This document shows, piece by piece, positions 22,836-33,531 of a stretch of 64,000 nt of DNA (position 1 is the first letter of the stretch; each line of letters opens with the position of its first letter). The notes beneath the pieces are model-generated. The model had not been told where the DNA came from and searched no databases. It worked only from the letters and a program-made list of their open reading frames with translations. The DNA comes from Hygrophila difformis. Its lineage: Eukaryota; Streptophyta; Magnoliopsida; Lamiales; Acanthaceae. The stretch lies in NCBI GenBank assembly GCA_030278955.1, contig JAOANR010000004.1:19223096-19287095 (forward strand), written 5' to 3'. Both the position numbers and the translations under genes were made by a program.

Positions 22836-24861
22836 GTAATTGGCAATCCTATGCCAAATTTTTCACTTCTCCATTTTCTCCATTAATTAATTGAACCCTT
22901 AAGTCAATAATTAATGATCAGAATTAGCAATGATTAAGATCAATAATTACCATGACTAAAGGACATTTGTTCAATTTCCATTAAAATAATTTTCTATAAA
23001 CAAAATATTAATGTTTTAAGCAGATAATCCGGACTGTAATTAATTATGGTATGAAGGATTATTTAAAGCATTAATTATGGATTTAATTCCATAACTTTGC
23101 ATGAGAAACCAATGTCTCTCATGCAAGGTATTTTTCGCTCATTTTTATTTTGGTCTTTCTCGTGTTGTATGAAACGGATAATGAGAGATATCACAGATCA
23201 ATGTTGGCAAAAAGGTCCCTTTTAGGGATACGACTAGCTCGTCCTATGTGTATTGATCATTATTTGTTATTTTGCATGGTCTGATTAGTTACTGATGGAA
23301 GCTCCGGCAAAAAGGTCTCCTCACAGAGATAACAATTAGCCACTCAGTCAGTTCCTAATTAGATACAGTTTCTCTTTCTTTATCTTAATTTCCAAACCCA
23401 AATTCTAATCTATAATACGAATCAGTAGATGTCTGTCAACATTAGCTGATGATTATTGCAGAAAGGAAGCATGTAGGTTTTTATCCGAATTCACGGACAG
23501 TAGAGGCCCAACTGGTAGCGACACTACCATTATAGGGTTTTCTGCTGTCTAAATTCATTCCATCTGAGTGATTGGGAAATTGGACAGCAGATGTTTGCAG
23601 TCCACCTAATTATTCTGCCATCAATTTTTGCCTCACGGCTACTTCACCTCTGTGTCTCACATTCTGTCTAGACCCGTTAGTATATTTTGGGTTAATTTAT
23701 TTTACACTTCAATATATTCGTATGCATGCTATTATTGTGTAAAATATTGTGGTCTATATTATTTTGGGATCCTTCCCTTGGACATAAAAGTCTTATTGTA
23801 TTAAATCAGATATAGCACATTAAATTTCCAACAAAAACTCATTTATAAAATCCGGATCTAAGTAAGGGATAAATTTTTCATTTATGACTAATTCATATTC
23901 TATTGGGGGTTGATTTTGGGAAATTAGAAGCAGAGTCAACGATTCGGTCTAATCTAGACTGAAAGGGTCTGTGTTCTCATTGAGAGTCTAGTACCTGTTT
24001 AGGGAATGGTTTTCAAATTTATTATTTTCCAAAATTGTTGTGTGTTGGAAATCTGATATTGAGATGGGGTCCACTTGGATTCAATTACGGTGTGATAGAT
24101 AATACTAGAGGAACAACATTCGGGCCTTGGTTATTTTCTGAGATAGGGTTGAGTTTTCTTTCAACTGCTGTCCTCCTCTGCCAAAGCCTATTTTTGAGTT
24201 TTGAGTGAGTGCATCCGGAACGAACTAATTTATTAGTTTGTTTCATTAGTTTGTACCTCATAACCACCCGGAAAGAAGTGAACACTGCGAGCGATTCACT
24301 GAGATTCGGGAATTCTTGATCCACATCCGGTTATCATGACTGGGGGCTCTCTCATACTACCAGGGTAGCGCTTTTAAAACTTCCGAGTGATAGGATTTTA
24401 AAATGCTTTCTTTACTACTTTCTTTTAAATGCTTTCTTTAGAGGTCACTCGGATGTGTTGAGAGTGGTTTAACTGTTTCTATGTTTGAGAGCTATGGGAT
24501 AGTTCAGGCTTGATTAGAATCTTTGGGTGTGATACGGGGGAACGATAGCAGTACTTGGCACTTCAACTAATGATTTGTCAGGTGTTGCTTGTCCACCACA
24601 GATGATTAACATACCCTAGCCGGGGCAGTTATAAGTCTGTGGTTTCTTAGAATTTGTGGTCTTAAGAACATGTAAACTCATACTGTAAGTACCTGTCTGT
24701 TAAAGGGAACATAGTAATGAGAGCATGAGAATTAGCTATCTGACAGGATTATCCCGAACAAAGATCTGTGTAACAAAATGGAAGTTTAATTATGTTTTAT
24801 CTAAATCTTGTCCAATTTTTATTCTTTTCTTCATGTCCCTTCTGTCTCAACTTTAAAACTG

Positions 24862-25060
24862 CTTTCTAGATAGTATAGCATAGAATTAAGGCTTTCCTAG
24901 AATAATTTTCAATGCTTTTTTAGGATAATTTACACTGCTCTCATAAATAGATTTAATTTCTTCCTTAGTGTAGATTTACCCGCTTTCTAGAATAATTTAA
25001 GATGCTTTGTAGGATAATTTTATATGTTTTCATAGCATAGATTAAAATTCTATCAGTAGA
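24862..25060 (+). repeat. Degenerate repeat of GCTTTCTAGAATAATTT type
   Basis: About four imperfect copies of GCTTT(C/G)TAG(A/G)ATAATTT separated by AT-rich spacers, within the LTR-like block. Confidence 0.5.
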
Positions 25061-25389
25061 CGTTAGTTTTCAAACCTTAAACTGATTAGAGCAATACGAG
25101 TGGAAAATCTAGTAAAACGGTGTGGGACCTGCTTCTATCGCACATCCTCCAGTGAACGATCCGGACTTACCTATAAATTATTGCAATTTTTGACACCGTG
25201 CGTTTTCGGGCCACAGTTTCTTAACACGAGTAATAAAAACGTGACTACATATAAATATATCCTTAATCCCAACTCCATCTTCATAAATTGGTTTCTTTAA
25301 ATAAAATCTAAACCGTGATTACTTCTTATTATTCTATTTTCAAAAATACCCGTGTGGGGAATTGTCAAAAGTTTCAGCTTCCAATACGT

Positions 25390-27543
25390 TTAGATGATTA
25401 ATATGGTCAACAAGCTCATCACGTACCAAGGAGAAGGTATCTTTGGCAGGAAACCTTCCTCCTGGTCCAGGCAGGTCTGTTTCTTCTTCACAAGGGCGGC
25501 GGACAACTTGAAGTCAGCTACGTCTTTGGGTCGATCATGTTTTCTCCTAAGGAGATAAGGGCAGTGTGGTGTTGTACTTCCTCTTGACTTTGCCAGCAAA
25601 GACCAACATTTATTCAAGTACAAGAGCTCCATAGTTGATTTCATAATTCTGATCTATAGCATATAACAACATACACATGTTCTTTGACACAACAGAGTGA
25701 TTAGTTGTGGGCATAACATTATGTGCACAAAATTTGTAGAGGAGTGAAAACCTTTGAGTTAAAGCACCAGCACTTAGACCTTTACCATGAATACTTTGTC
25801 CATCCTTCCCCTTGAGTTTCTCAGTTATTTTACCCATATGAAATACTGCAGTGCGAGAGTAAACAGATTTGAAGGATAGACGGGGTACCTGGAGAAATCG
25901 ATTCAGGGCTTTGGCTTTTAGTTCAAACAGTTCTACCTGAATATAGCTCAGTTCGAACCAGGGGCTCTTTAAGTTGAGGACATGTTCGCTCAGGTTTGCA
26001 TAAAATTGCCTAACTAGCTGTCCTTTGTATTGCTTGATCTCCGTGGCCCAGAAAAGCAATGCCTTTTCTCCAGATATTGATGCCATCCCATTTCCTCATA
26101 TCGTTCAGCAGCAAATCTGATCTCAGGGTGAACCTTCATCTTTTCGGGAACGGTTGAGAAGTACTTTTCGGATACCTCATAACAGAACTCAGTGGTGATG
26201 GTATTTCGAGCATCTATGATCTCAAGTTCATGGTCTTCAGATGATGATTCAACAATCTTTCTCTTCTTGGATGCTGCGGCTTTGGATGACCCTTCTGGTT
26301 CAGAACGTGTCTGCTTTTTTAGTTCGGACTCCTTTGGTGAACTCCTTGCAGGTGGAGTTTGTTCACGAGTTTTAGCATGATTTTCCTCCACATCCACGTG
26401 TTCAGGTTCACCTTCTTTTTCGAACTCCACGTCTGTTTCTTCTTCCTCATTCTCATGGTCAGATTCTTCTGGATCACTTTAAGTGTCCTGAGATCCCAGA
26501 TCCTCGGACTTGTCTCCATTTGCATTCTCCCCCTCAGTCTGATCAGGGGCATCATCGAGGTTGTGTTCAGTGTCACCTCCGGATTCCTTGTTCTCTTTGT
26601 CATCAGAGCTTGATGATTCCTCGGCTTCCACTTCCTGTTCAGCTTCAGTTGGAGCAGGTTCTTTTACTGGGACTTGTGGTCCAGTTTCTTTACTATGTTG
26701 ATGTTTCTCCTTTTGACTGGCAGTCTAGGCAATCTCCTCTGTAATTTCATTCGCGGCATCGTTTTTCTCATCCTCACTGATGTTGATCATTGATTCATCT
26801 CCAGAGCTACTATCATCAGAGTCCAGTTCCTCCTCATCAGGTTGTTCAGTGAGTGGTTCCGACACCTTGGGTGGACTGGTGTGTGTTTCGGTAGCAGTGA
26901 TTGTTGGTTGATCTTTGGGGCTCTCCACAGTAGTTGTAATGGGACCAGGAGCCGACACAACAATCGGTTGAACATTCTTCTTTGCTGGAGTTTTCTTCTT
27001 AGGCTTTGTGGTGGACACCTTTGGTGCATTCCTTGGAGCAGTGTCAGCAACCTTTGAGGGCACGGCTGCATCAGTCTCTTTTCCAGATCCCATTGATGGA
27101 AGTTCGGCCAAGATGGACTCTAGTGGTTTCAACGCCTTGGCAATATCTGCTTCAACTCGTTCACTGATGGAGGCGTTCTTCTTGGCAACGACTTTCTCTT
27201 TTGGTTTGGTGGTGGCGACAGACTTTTCTTTCGCCTTTTGTGAGCCTACCTCCTTCTGCCTCATAGTATTGGCCCCGGCTACGTTGGCTCGAATATCAAG
27301 GGGATCTTGAACAGCAATGGTGGCACCATTTTCTCCGGCAGTGGATGGAGATGAAGTGTGGAATAGAACATGTACGAGAGAGGGCATTTCAGAGATGGTT
27401 TGTTCAACAATCGCCTGTTGAACTGCTTTTGCTCGACCCTTGGCGCTGGACTCCTCCGGGGATATCACATTCTTTCTTCCTTTTGATGAAGCGGGGGTAG
27501 GATCTTGTGATTTAGAGCTTTGGCTCCCACGAGTTCTCACCAT
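25390..27543 (-). pseudogene. Putative env-like ORF of the Sirevirus, broken
   Basis: Starts MVRTRGSQSSKSQDP. The first 270 residues are rich in Ser, Pro, Lys and Thr. An acidic stretch follows with a nuclear-signal-like SKKRKIV. The C-terminal half (about 26230-25390) holds LVRQFYANL, ALNRFLQVPRLSF and a conserved hydrophobic tail, the same FYxNL...LNxFLQ pattern as the plus-strand ORF at 18 kb. Two in-frame stops (near 26725 and 26480) and two frameshifts (near 26080 and 25630) disable it. Position after RNase H, same strand, suggests the extra ORF of Sireviruses, often called env-like. I see no clear signal peptide or membrane segment, so an envelope role is not supported by sequence alone. 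Confidence 0.6.
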
Positions 27544-27961
27544 TGTTGCGCTGGAAAGAATAGACAACGAGTAAGGGTATGCGAGAGACTTGGAGAATCG
27601 AGAGAGAGTATCGAGAGAATTAGGAGAAGGTAGATAAAAATATGTGAGATCAGTTATGGGAGGAAACTTCCCTTAATTAGAATTTTGGAAAGAAGATCAC
27701 GGTTCCCAAAACTGCCATGATCACGATTTCGAACGGCTATGAGTATATAACCGCTCTCGCCTCCTGCCTTGTCATGTCTGGATGTCACATCATCAATTTG
27801 AAATTTGAAATAGTGTGGATTGTATTCATTGCTTAAGTATCTGCATATAATTTTCTTAACAAAAATATTAACTATACTATGGTTAACAAAAATAATAAGG
27901 TAAATATATATAAAATAAGGAAAGTGCATAAAATAAATCTTATTCCATATTTTGCGGAATC
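27544..27961 (-). other. Spacer between RNase H and env-like ORF
   Basis: AT-rich, with no gene. It probably carries the untranslated sequence ahead of the downstream ORF. Confidence 0.5.
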
Positions 27962-28718
27962 TTATGTGATCGTGCATAGGCCGAGATCCCTTCTTAATTT
28001 TTCGAATCTTTCACGATCTAAAGCCTTGGTGAGAATATCCGCATGTTGCTCAGTAGTTCCGACATGTTGTATGGACACAATTCCTTCAACAAGTTCTCTA
28101 ATGAAATGGTGTCGAAGCTCAATATGCTTAGTTCTCCCATGTTGGACTGGTTTCTTTGAGATGTTGATTGCACTCATGTTATCACATAGTATGGTAAGGA
28201 TTTCCTGGTCTATTCCATAGTCTAGCATCATTTGCTTTATCCATAGCAATTGTGCACAACAACTTCCTGCTGCAATGTATTCTGCTTCGGTAGTTGAGAG
28301 TGAGATGGAGCTTTGTTTCTTGCTATACCGACTGACTAGATTGGTTCCAACGTAGAAGCATCCTCCGGTCGTGCTCTTTCTATCATCCGCGTCACCTGCC
28401 CAATCTGCATCACTATAGCCAAGTAATGAAAGATTAGATTCATTAGAGTACCATATACCAAGATCGCTTGTCCCTGAAACATATTTGATCACTCTTTTAG
28501 CAGCTTTCAAGTGGGATTCCTTGGGATCGGCTTGATAGCGAGCACATACACCAACTGCATAGCTTATGTCTGGTCTACTTGCAGCCAAGTATAGTAGGCT
28601 TCCTATAATGCTTCGGTACAGTTTTTGATCCACACTTTGACCTTTTGGATCTTTGCTCAATTTGTCATTAGTCCCTATAGGCGTTCGGACAATTTTGCTG
28701 GATCCATGCCAAATTTTT
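27962..28718 (-). pseudogene. pol: Copia RNase H segment of the Sirevirus pol
   Basis: Encodes the end of RT and the RNase H domain: RSIIGSLLYLAASRPDISYAV, LLGYSDADWAGDADDRKSTT, SLSTTEAEYIAA, WIKQMMLDYG, LCDNMSAI and RTKHIELRHHFIRE. These are the classic copia RNase H motifs with the DAD, E and D residues. The frame is open throughout this piece. It is cut off from the RT by copy C at 28719 and continues at 36144. It ends GLCTIT-stop. Confidence 0.9.
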
Positions 28719-31373
28719 TGTAACACCCCGGTTTTTGGTCACCCAGGTCGGGATGTCACTGCCACACCTCCCTAGCAAGACACGGTTTCTCCGAACTTAC
28801 TAAAGAGATGCAAGGCTATGGTTTTTTCAGAATTTAAAATATTCAAACAGCCCATTCATATATAATTTAAAAATAATACATCAAAGTTGCAGCGGAAAAT
28901 AATATTTACATAAGTATAATGCAGCGGAATTTAAATATAGGGCCAACAAGGCCTAATCACGGGTTAAACAGGCCCGTTCATGCAATATCTAGTCTAATAC
29001 AAAAAAAAATTCAAAATAATATATCATCCCAAGCTTCCCGTGTATGCATATGACGATGCATAATTCTCAACTCTGGAAGAAAAAGAAATAAAAATGGTTT
29101 GGTCAGCACTACGTGCTGAGTAAGTTAACACGTACAAGATTATGAGGTTTCAAAGCCTTTATTTAAATTTAATGAAAACATGTGCATAATTTAAACAATT
29201 CATGTAATCGCATAATTTAGAAGACATGGATTCATAAGATCATCAATATAGCTTGCAACGTAATTAAATAAGTTGCCATAAATTTAAAAACACAAATTAT
29301 CAAGGACTTAATTGGATTCCCTTATCGATGTCTCGTTTCGATTCTTTTACAGATCACCACCGCTACGGCTCTTATGTCCGCCAGCCTTACGCCTGGGCTC
29401 TTATGTCCACATGTATCGTGGTCGATCTTTTAATTAGAGTTAATCCGTCCGCTAGCCATACGATCAGTGTTTTGCTAGGGCTCTTACGTCAACCTAGACA
29501 TACACTTGGGCTCTTATGTCCCAAGCCGCAGAGAACATTGACAGTATCTAGCTTAGTCATAACCCGCAATATTTTAATCTTCTCATTTCGTGTATCGTAT
29601 TTCAAAGTATTTCTATCTGTTTCAACCTCAAAGGCTAATTTCACCGTTTCCACAAGATATCAAGATATGACTCGGTCAACCACTGTTTACTCTAAAATTC
29701 GTCTAAAATCAGATTTAATTTCAAAAATTCCGAAATTTCACATCTGACTCCAAAACGTCGAGATCTACAACTTTCGTGTTTTAACTTTTTCGATCCAAGA
29801 TACCGAAACAGGTCAACAACGTCAATTTTCGTCAGATCAAAAATCTGTCCGCGTTTTCACACAGCAGTTTAAACGTTTCGAGATCTACCATAGCAAATGA
29901 ACTCTAAATTTGATGAAATTTTACAGAGATCATCTTAAGACAATTATCTACAGCTTTCATGTTCGGCTAAAGATCTAATTCGGCCTAGAACCCTAGTCAA
30001 AAATGCCAGCAAGTTCGAATCTATGTTCTGTCCTGTTTTCAAGATCCGATTTTAAACCAGTTCGGTTTGGGGTAGATTTCATATATCAAATCATCACGAA
30101 AAATTCTGAACTTTTACGGAGGTATTCATAACATATAGATCTACAACTCTTATGTTCAACGCCAAGCCTAGATCGGTCTAGATCTAAGGTAGAAATCACC
30201 AACAAGTTCGAATAAAGAATCTATCTTTGTTTCAAGATCTTAATCTAAAGCAGGCTTGTTTACGATCGTTTTCGGATATCGAAACACGATGAAAAATTAT
30301 GAAATTTTTACAAGAACTAGATCAGTGTCTTAGGAATGTTTTTCGTGTTTTAAGTTTTCTTGTTTGAACGTTTTAAGGGGTCCGAATAAATTCAATAAAA
30401 GCGCTGCGCCGGTGTAGACAGGTTTTAGGTAGGGTTCCATTAGATCTATATGTTCGAATCTTTTAACAACCCAAAACCAAAGTAAGTGTTAACTTACAGA
30501 TTGATGAGCGTCCGGGATCTTCGATTCGGAGGCGTGGCTTCCAGTCCTCCATTTATCCTCTCCGTTTGTCGGGTTCTTCGCTCTCGATCCGGATCGGGGG
30601 TTTGGAATAGAAAAAGATCGAATTTAGGATTCGTTTTCGAATCACATATGGAAAAGAATGGATCAAGGCTTACCACAGCGACGGGGGTCTCCGAAATTCG
30701 TCCAAGGTTCAGTCTTTGGATGCCCTCGTGCCTCCGACGACTCCGGGATTAGGGTTTGATGTGTATAGAGAGATTTCGTAGGGTTTCGTCAAGAGTTTGG
30801 GGCTTCCAAGAGGGTTTATTTATAGATAACTAAGACCTAGGGCGTCCAAGATCTGACCCTAAGAGTCTAGAGTCGAAGATGTTCAACCGAAAGTCGAAAA
30901 ATCCGGAATCGGGCGAGAAAATCGCGGAACGGCCGTCTCTGCCATGTGGCGCGCTCTTGGCGCGGGAAACCCTTAAAAACCGCGCGGAAACCGCGCCATC
31001 CTGGCCTGGACTTCGGTCTGGGTCGGGTCGTGCGATCCGTCGGGTCTTTCCTCCTCTGTTTTGGACTTCTATCCCTCTATGTTCCCGGATTTGGGTTCCC
31101 GGGGTATCTTCGGGCTCCGATTTCCTATCTTAATTTTATTCAGACCTAAATTTATATTTGGACTCGAGTTATTGAGTCTATCAGTGTCGGGTCCCCGTGT
31201 AACCATTTATTCAATTAAATTGCCTTCGGAGTCCCCGGTTTTCGGAACTTTGATTTCTCTTTAATTTAAATTTCATTTCTCATCTTTTATGATTCTTTAT
31301 CCCTTTATCATGTTTATTATATTTATTTTATTTATTGTATTTATTTTATGTTGGAAAATTCTCGGGTATTACA
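28719..31373 (-). repeat. 3' LTR, copy C (2655 bp)
   Basis: On the plus strand it starts TGTAACACCCCGG and ends GGGTATTACA. It has the GGGCTCTTATGTCC minisatellite at about 29365-29525. On the minus strand it has a TATAAATAA at 30816-30824, a GTAAGC donor-like site near 30671 and a TTTCTTCCAG acceptor-like site near 29070. Confidence 0.92.
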
Positions 31374-31658
31374 GTCTACCCTCCTTAAGAATCAACTTCG
31401 TCCTCGAAGTTGTGTTTCGGCTTTTCTCGTGCTAAGGTCTTTTGTTTGGTTTATTATTTTGTGACAGAACTTAGAATTAAAACTTCTAAGCTGCCTACGT
31501 ACCCGGTGAAGGGATCAAGCCATAACGTAGTTCAAAACAAGTAGAATTTGTTTATTTATGATTTAGGATACATGATATCAAGTCGAACTCCAAAAACAAA
31601 TTATTACGGGGTATCACATCCTCTCCCCCTTAGGACTTCAGTTATGTCCCCATAACTG
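31374..31658 (-). promoter_or_regulatory. Hairpin plus polypurine-tract doublet, copy C
   Basis: Hairpin 2 is at 31393-31412, next to the tract abutting the LTR. Hairpin 1 is at 31639-31658, with its own tract and pseudo LTR start at about 31606-31632. Both stems are perfect 8-bp. Confidence 0.8.
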
Positions 31659-31659
31659 C

Positions 31660-32778
31660 CTATTTATTATTCTCAAGAAGGTTCGGGTTTTGGTCTTGTT
31701 CCTCGTCACTCTCTCCTTGCTGAAGGTTCACCAAATCTACTCTCTTTTCGATCGCCTCCTCTGGCGTTCGACATCCACTAGCCTTGTGACCAAGCTTGCC
31801 GCACCTACGGCAGGTTCCAGGCTTCGGGCATTGGCGCACCAGATGTGCATGGTTGCATCGTGGGCAACGTGGTATAAACGCACCACGGTTGTCGTCTCCC
31901 CCATTGTTGAGACCTTTATTTCCTTTCCCTCGGGATCCATTGTCTTTCCTAGAGTTGTTATTGTTGTCTTTCCGATCCTTCTTCTCAAGTCCTTGCGAGT
32001 CCTTGCTCGACTCACCATGGTCCTTACGCTTCGATTGCTGGATTCGAGCAATTGATACGTCGCGATCATATATCGTCTGCAGGTTCGTGAATTGTCCTAC
32101 TGCAAGTATCTCCCGGATACTAAGGTTCAGACCCATCTCGAATTTCTGAGCCTTGTCAGAGTCGGTTGGTACTATCCTCGCAGCGAATCGTACTAGCTCC
32201 TTGAATTTGCTGTAGTACTCTTGCACTGTTTGCGCACCTTGCTTTAGGTTGATGAATTCCTCATACTTCGCAGTCTTGGTGCTCAGTGGGTAGAATCTTT
32301 CCCTCAAAGCTTCCTTAAGTTCTTCCCAGGTGTAGGCTTCTTCGTCTTCCACTGAATTTGCTTGGAGATTTTGCCACCACTCATCGGCTTCGCCTCCTAG
32401 GTAGTAGGTCACTACGTGTATCTTCTCCTCCTCAGGGCACTTGATAGCATTCAAGAGCTTATCAAAGGTACGGATCCAACCTTCCAACTTGGCCGGATCC
32501 TCTTGGCCGTCATAATGGGGTGGGTTGTAAGGGTTCACTAATGCCAAGTAGTTGACTCGGGCTACTGGCGGAGGTACTGTTTGTACCCTATGCACCTCGG
32601 CATTTCCTAATGCTACAAGGACTTCCTCCATAGTCCTTAGACGTTCTTCCATGTTGTTGGGTGCAGGAGGTACTCGTTCCCCTAGGTTCTGAGGACTTCC
32701 ACTGTTGTTGGGAGTGTTGGAAAGGTTAGCGTCAGTGCCGTTTGGACTCACCTTCCTTGGTTTCCTCCTAGGCGCCAT
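31660..32778 (-). CDS. gag: Gag polyprotein, copy C (intact)
   Basis: A 372-residue gag starting MAPRRKPRKVSPNGTD, closest to copies B and G. The central domain carries GWIRTFDKLLNAIKCPEEE, YYLGGEADEWW and TVQEYYSKFKELVRFA. A Lys/Asp/Asn-rich linker precedes two zinc knuckles, at residues 305-317 (C-X2-C-X3-H-X4-C) and 323-336 (canonical). The C-terminal tail after the knuckles is longer than in B and acidic (GESDEEQDQNPNLLENNK). No stops or frameshifts are seen. As in the other gag-only copies, translation ends with no protease region following. Confidence 0.93.
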   Translation of the reverse strand: MAPRRKPRKVSPNGTDANLSNTPNNSGSPQNLGERVPPAPNNMEERLRTMEEVLVALGNAEVHRVQTVPPPVARVNYLALVNPYNPPHYDGQEDPAKLEGWIRTFDKLLNAIKCPEEEKIHVVTYYLGGEADEWWQNLQANSVEDEEAYTWEELKEALRERFYPLSTKTAKYEEFINLKQGAQTVQEYYSKFKELVRFAARIVPTDSDKAQKFEMGLNLSIREILAVGQFTNLQTIYDRDVSIARIQQSKRKDHGESSKDSQGLEKKDRKDNNNNSRKDNGSRGKGNKGLNNGGDDNRGAFIPRCPRCNHAHLVRQCPKPGTCRRCGKLGHKASGCRTPEEAIEKRVDLVNLQQGESDEEQDQNPNLLENNK

Positions 32779-33531
32779 TTTCTGTTATAACGCGTATAGA
32801 TTAGCTTATGTTGGTTTAGATAGATCGCTCGAACAAGATGTTTCGTAAATTTCTAATTTCAAATTTTCGGATTTGTTGTTTGGAAATCCAAACAAGATTT
32901 TTGGAATAAAAAGTGTTTTAATAAAACTTGATTTTCTTATTGTTCCACATGAGGAAGTTTTCTAGTTCGTACCATGATAGGAATGGCTAGAGCCGGGATT
33001 TGTTATGCTTAGGCGTGCGCTTAGATGAACGCGATCTAGAGCTAAGGCAGGATCAGTCTCTAGTTAGCTTCCTTAATTCGATGTCAAGCCTCTAAGTTAT
33101 CTAGGTGTAGCAAGAGATCTAAGTTAATATTCGCCAAGATTCTAGGTTCCACTTTGCCAAGATTCTAGGTTCAACTTCGCCAAGATTCTAAGTTCAAATT
33201 CACCAAAATTCTAAGTTCAAATTCGCCAAGATTCTAAGTTCATAAAAGAGATGCAATATGCAAATGCAAATGATGATTTCCCCCCAAAAATAATTTAATG
33301 CACTATGTATATATATATATTATTTTCCATGGGTTTTTAAAATAAAAATTTCTCCATGGAAATAATACTTTAAAATTTGAAATGATAGTCAAAATATTAA
33401 TAGTAGTTTAATAATAATAATGGTTTTAAAAAATAATAGTTTAAAAATAGTCGGGCTCTGATACCACTCTGGTATCAGATATTTTCTTTAAAATAAATAG
33501 CTTTAAAATATTCTGGGCTCTGATACCACTC
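32779..33531 (-). other. Leader of copy C with duplicated primer sites
   Basis: On the minus strand TGGTATCAGAGCCC occurs at 33515-33528 (next to the LTR) and again at 33453-33466, 62 bp apart. An inverted CTGATACCA lies between them at 33470-33478 (plus strand TGGTATCAG). The rest is noncoding, with a (TA)n run near 33308. Confidence 0.85.
33130..33242 (-). repeat. Tandem repeat, about 24 bp x 5, in the leader
   Basis: The plus-strand unit is TTCGCCAAGATTCTAAGTTC with small changes between copies. It is not seen in the leaders of A, B, E or H. Confidence 0.85.

Larger units (their letters stand above)
20833..25300 (+). repeat. LTR-like block of a large element (boundaries inferred)
   Basis: It may begin at TGTTGATAATGGC after the purine-rich junction. 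Near 25100-25200 it has GTAAAACGGTGTGGGACC and TTGACACCGTGCG, wording typical of the end of some large plant LTRs. No second copy is in the window, so this is not verified. It contains two clusters of CG-rich inverted repeats, degenerate repeats near 23205/23307 (GGCAAAAAGGTC) and 24862-25060, and no credible gene. Confidence 0.4.

Noticed and set aside
24085..24324. 79-codon minus ORF in the LTR-like block
   Set aside because: No recognisable motif, no neighbours, and length expected by chance.
25390..27543. True viral-type envelope glycoprotein
   Set aside because: I see no signal peptide, clear membrane segment or fusion peptide; the env-like name rests on position only.
30486..31264. Several plus-strand ORFs repeated at 35244-36022
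   Set aside because: They lie antisense in the LTRs of copy C and are repeated only because the LTRs are copies; no motifs.
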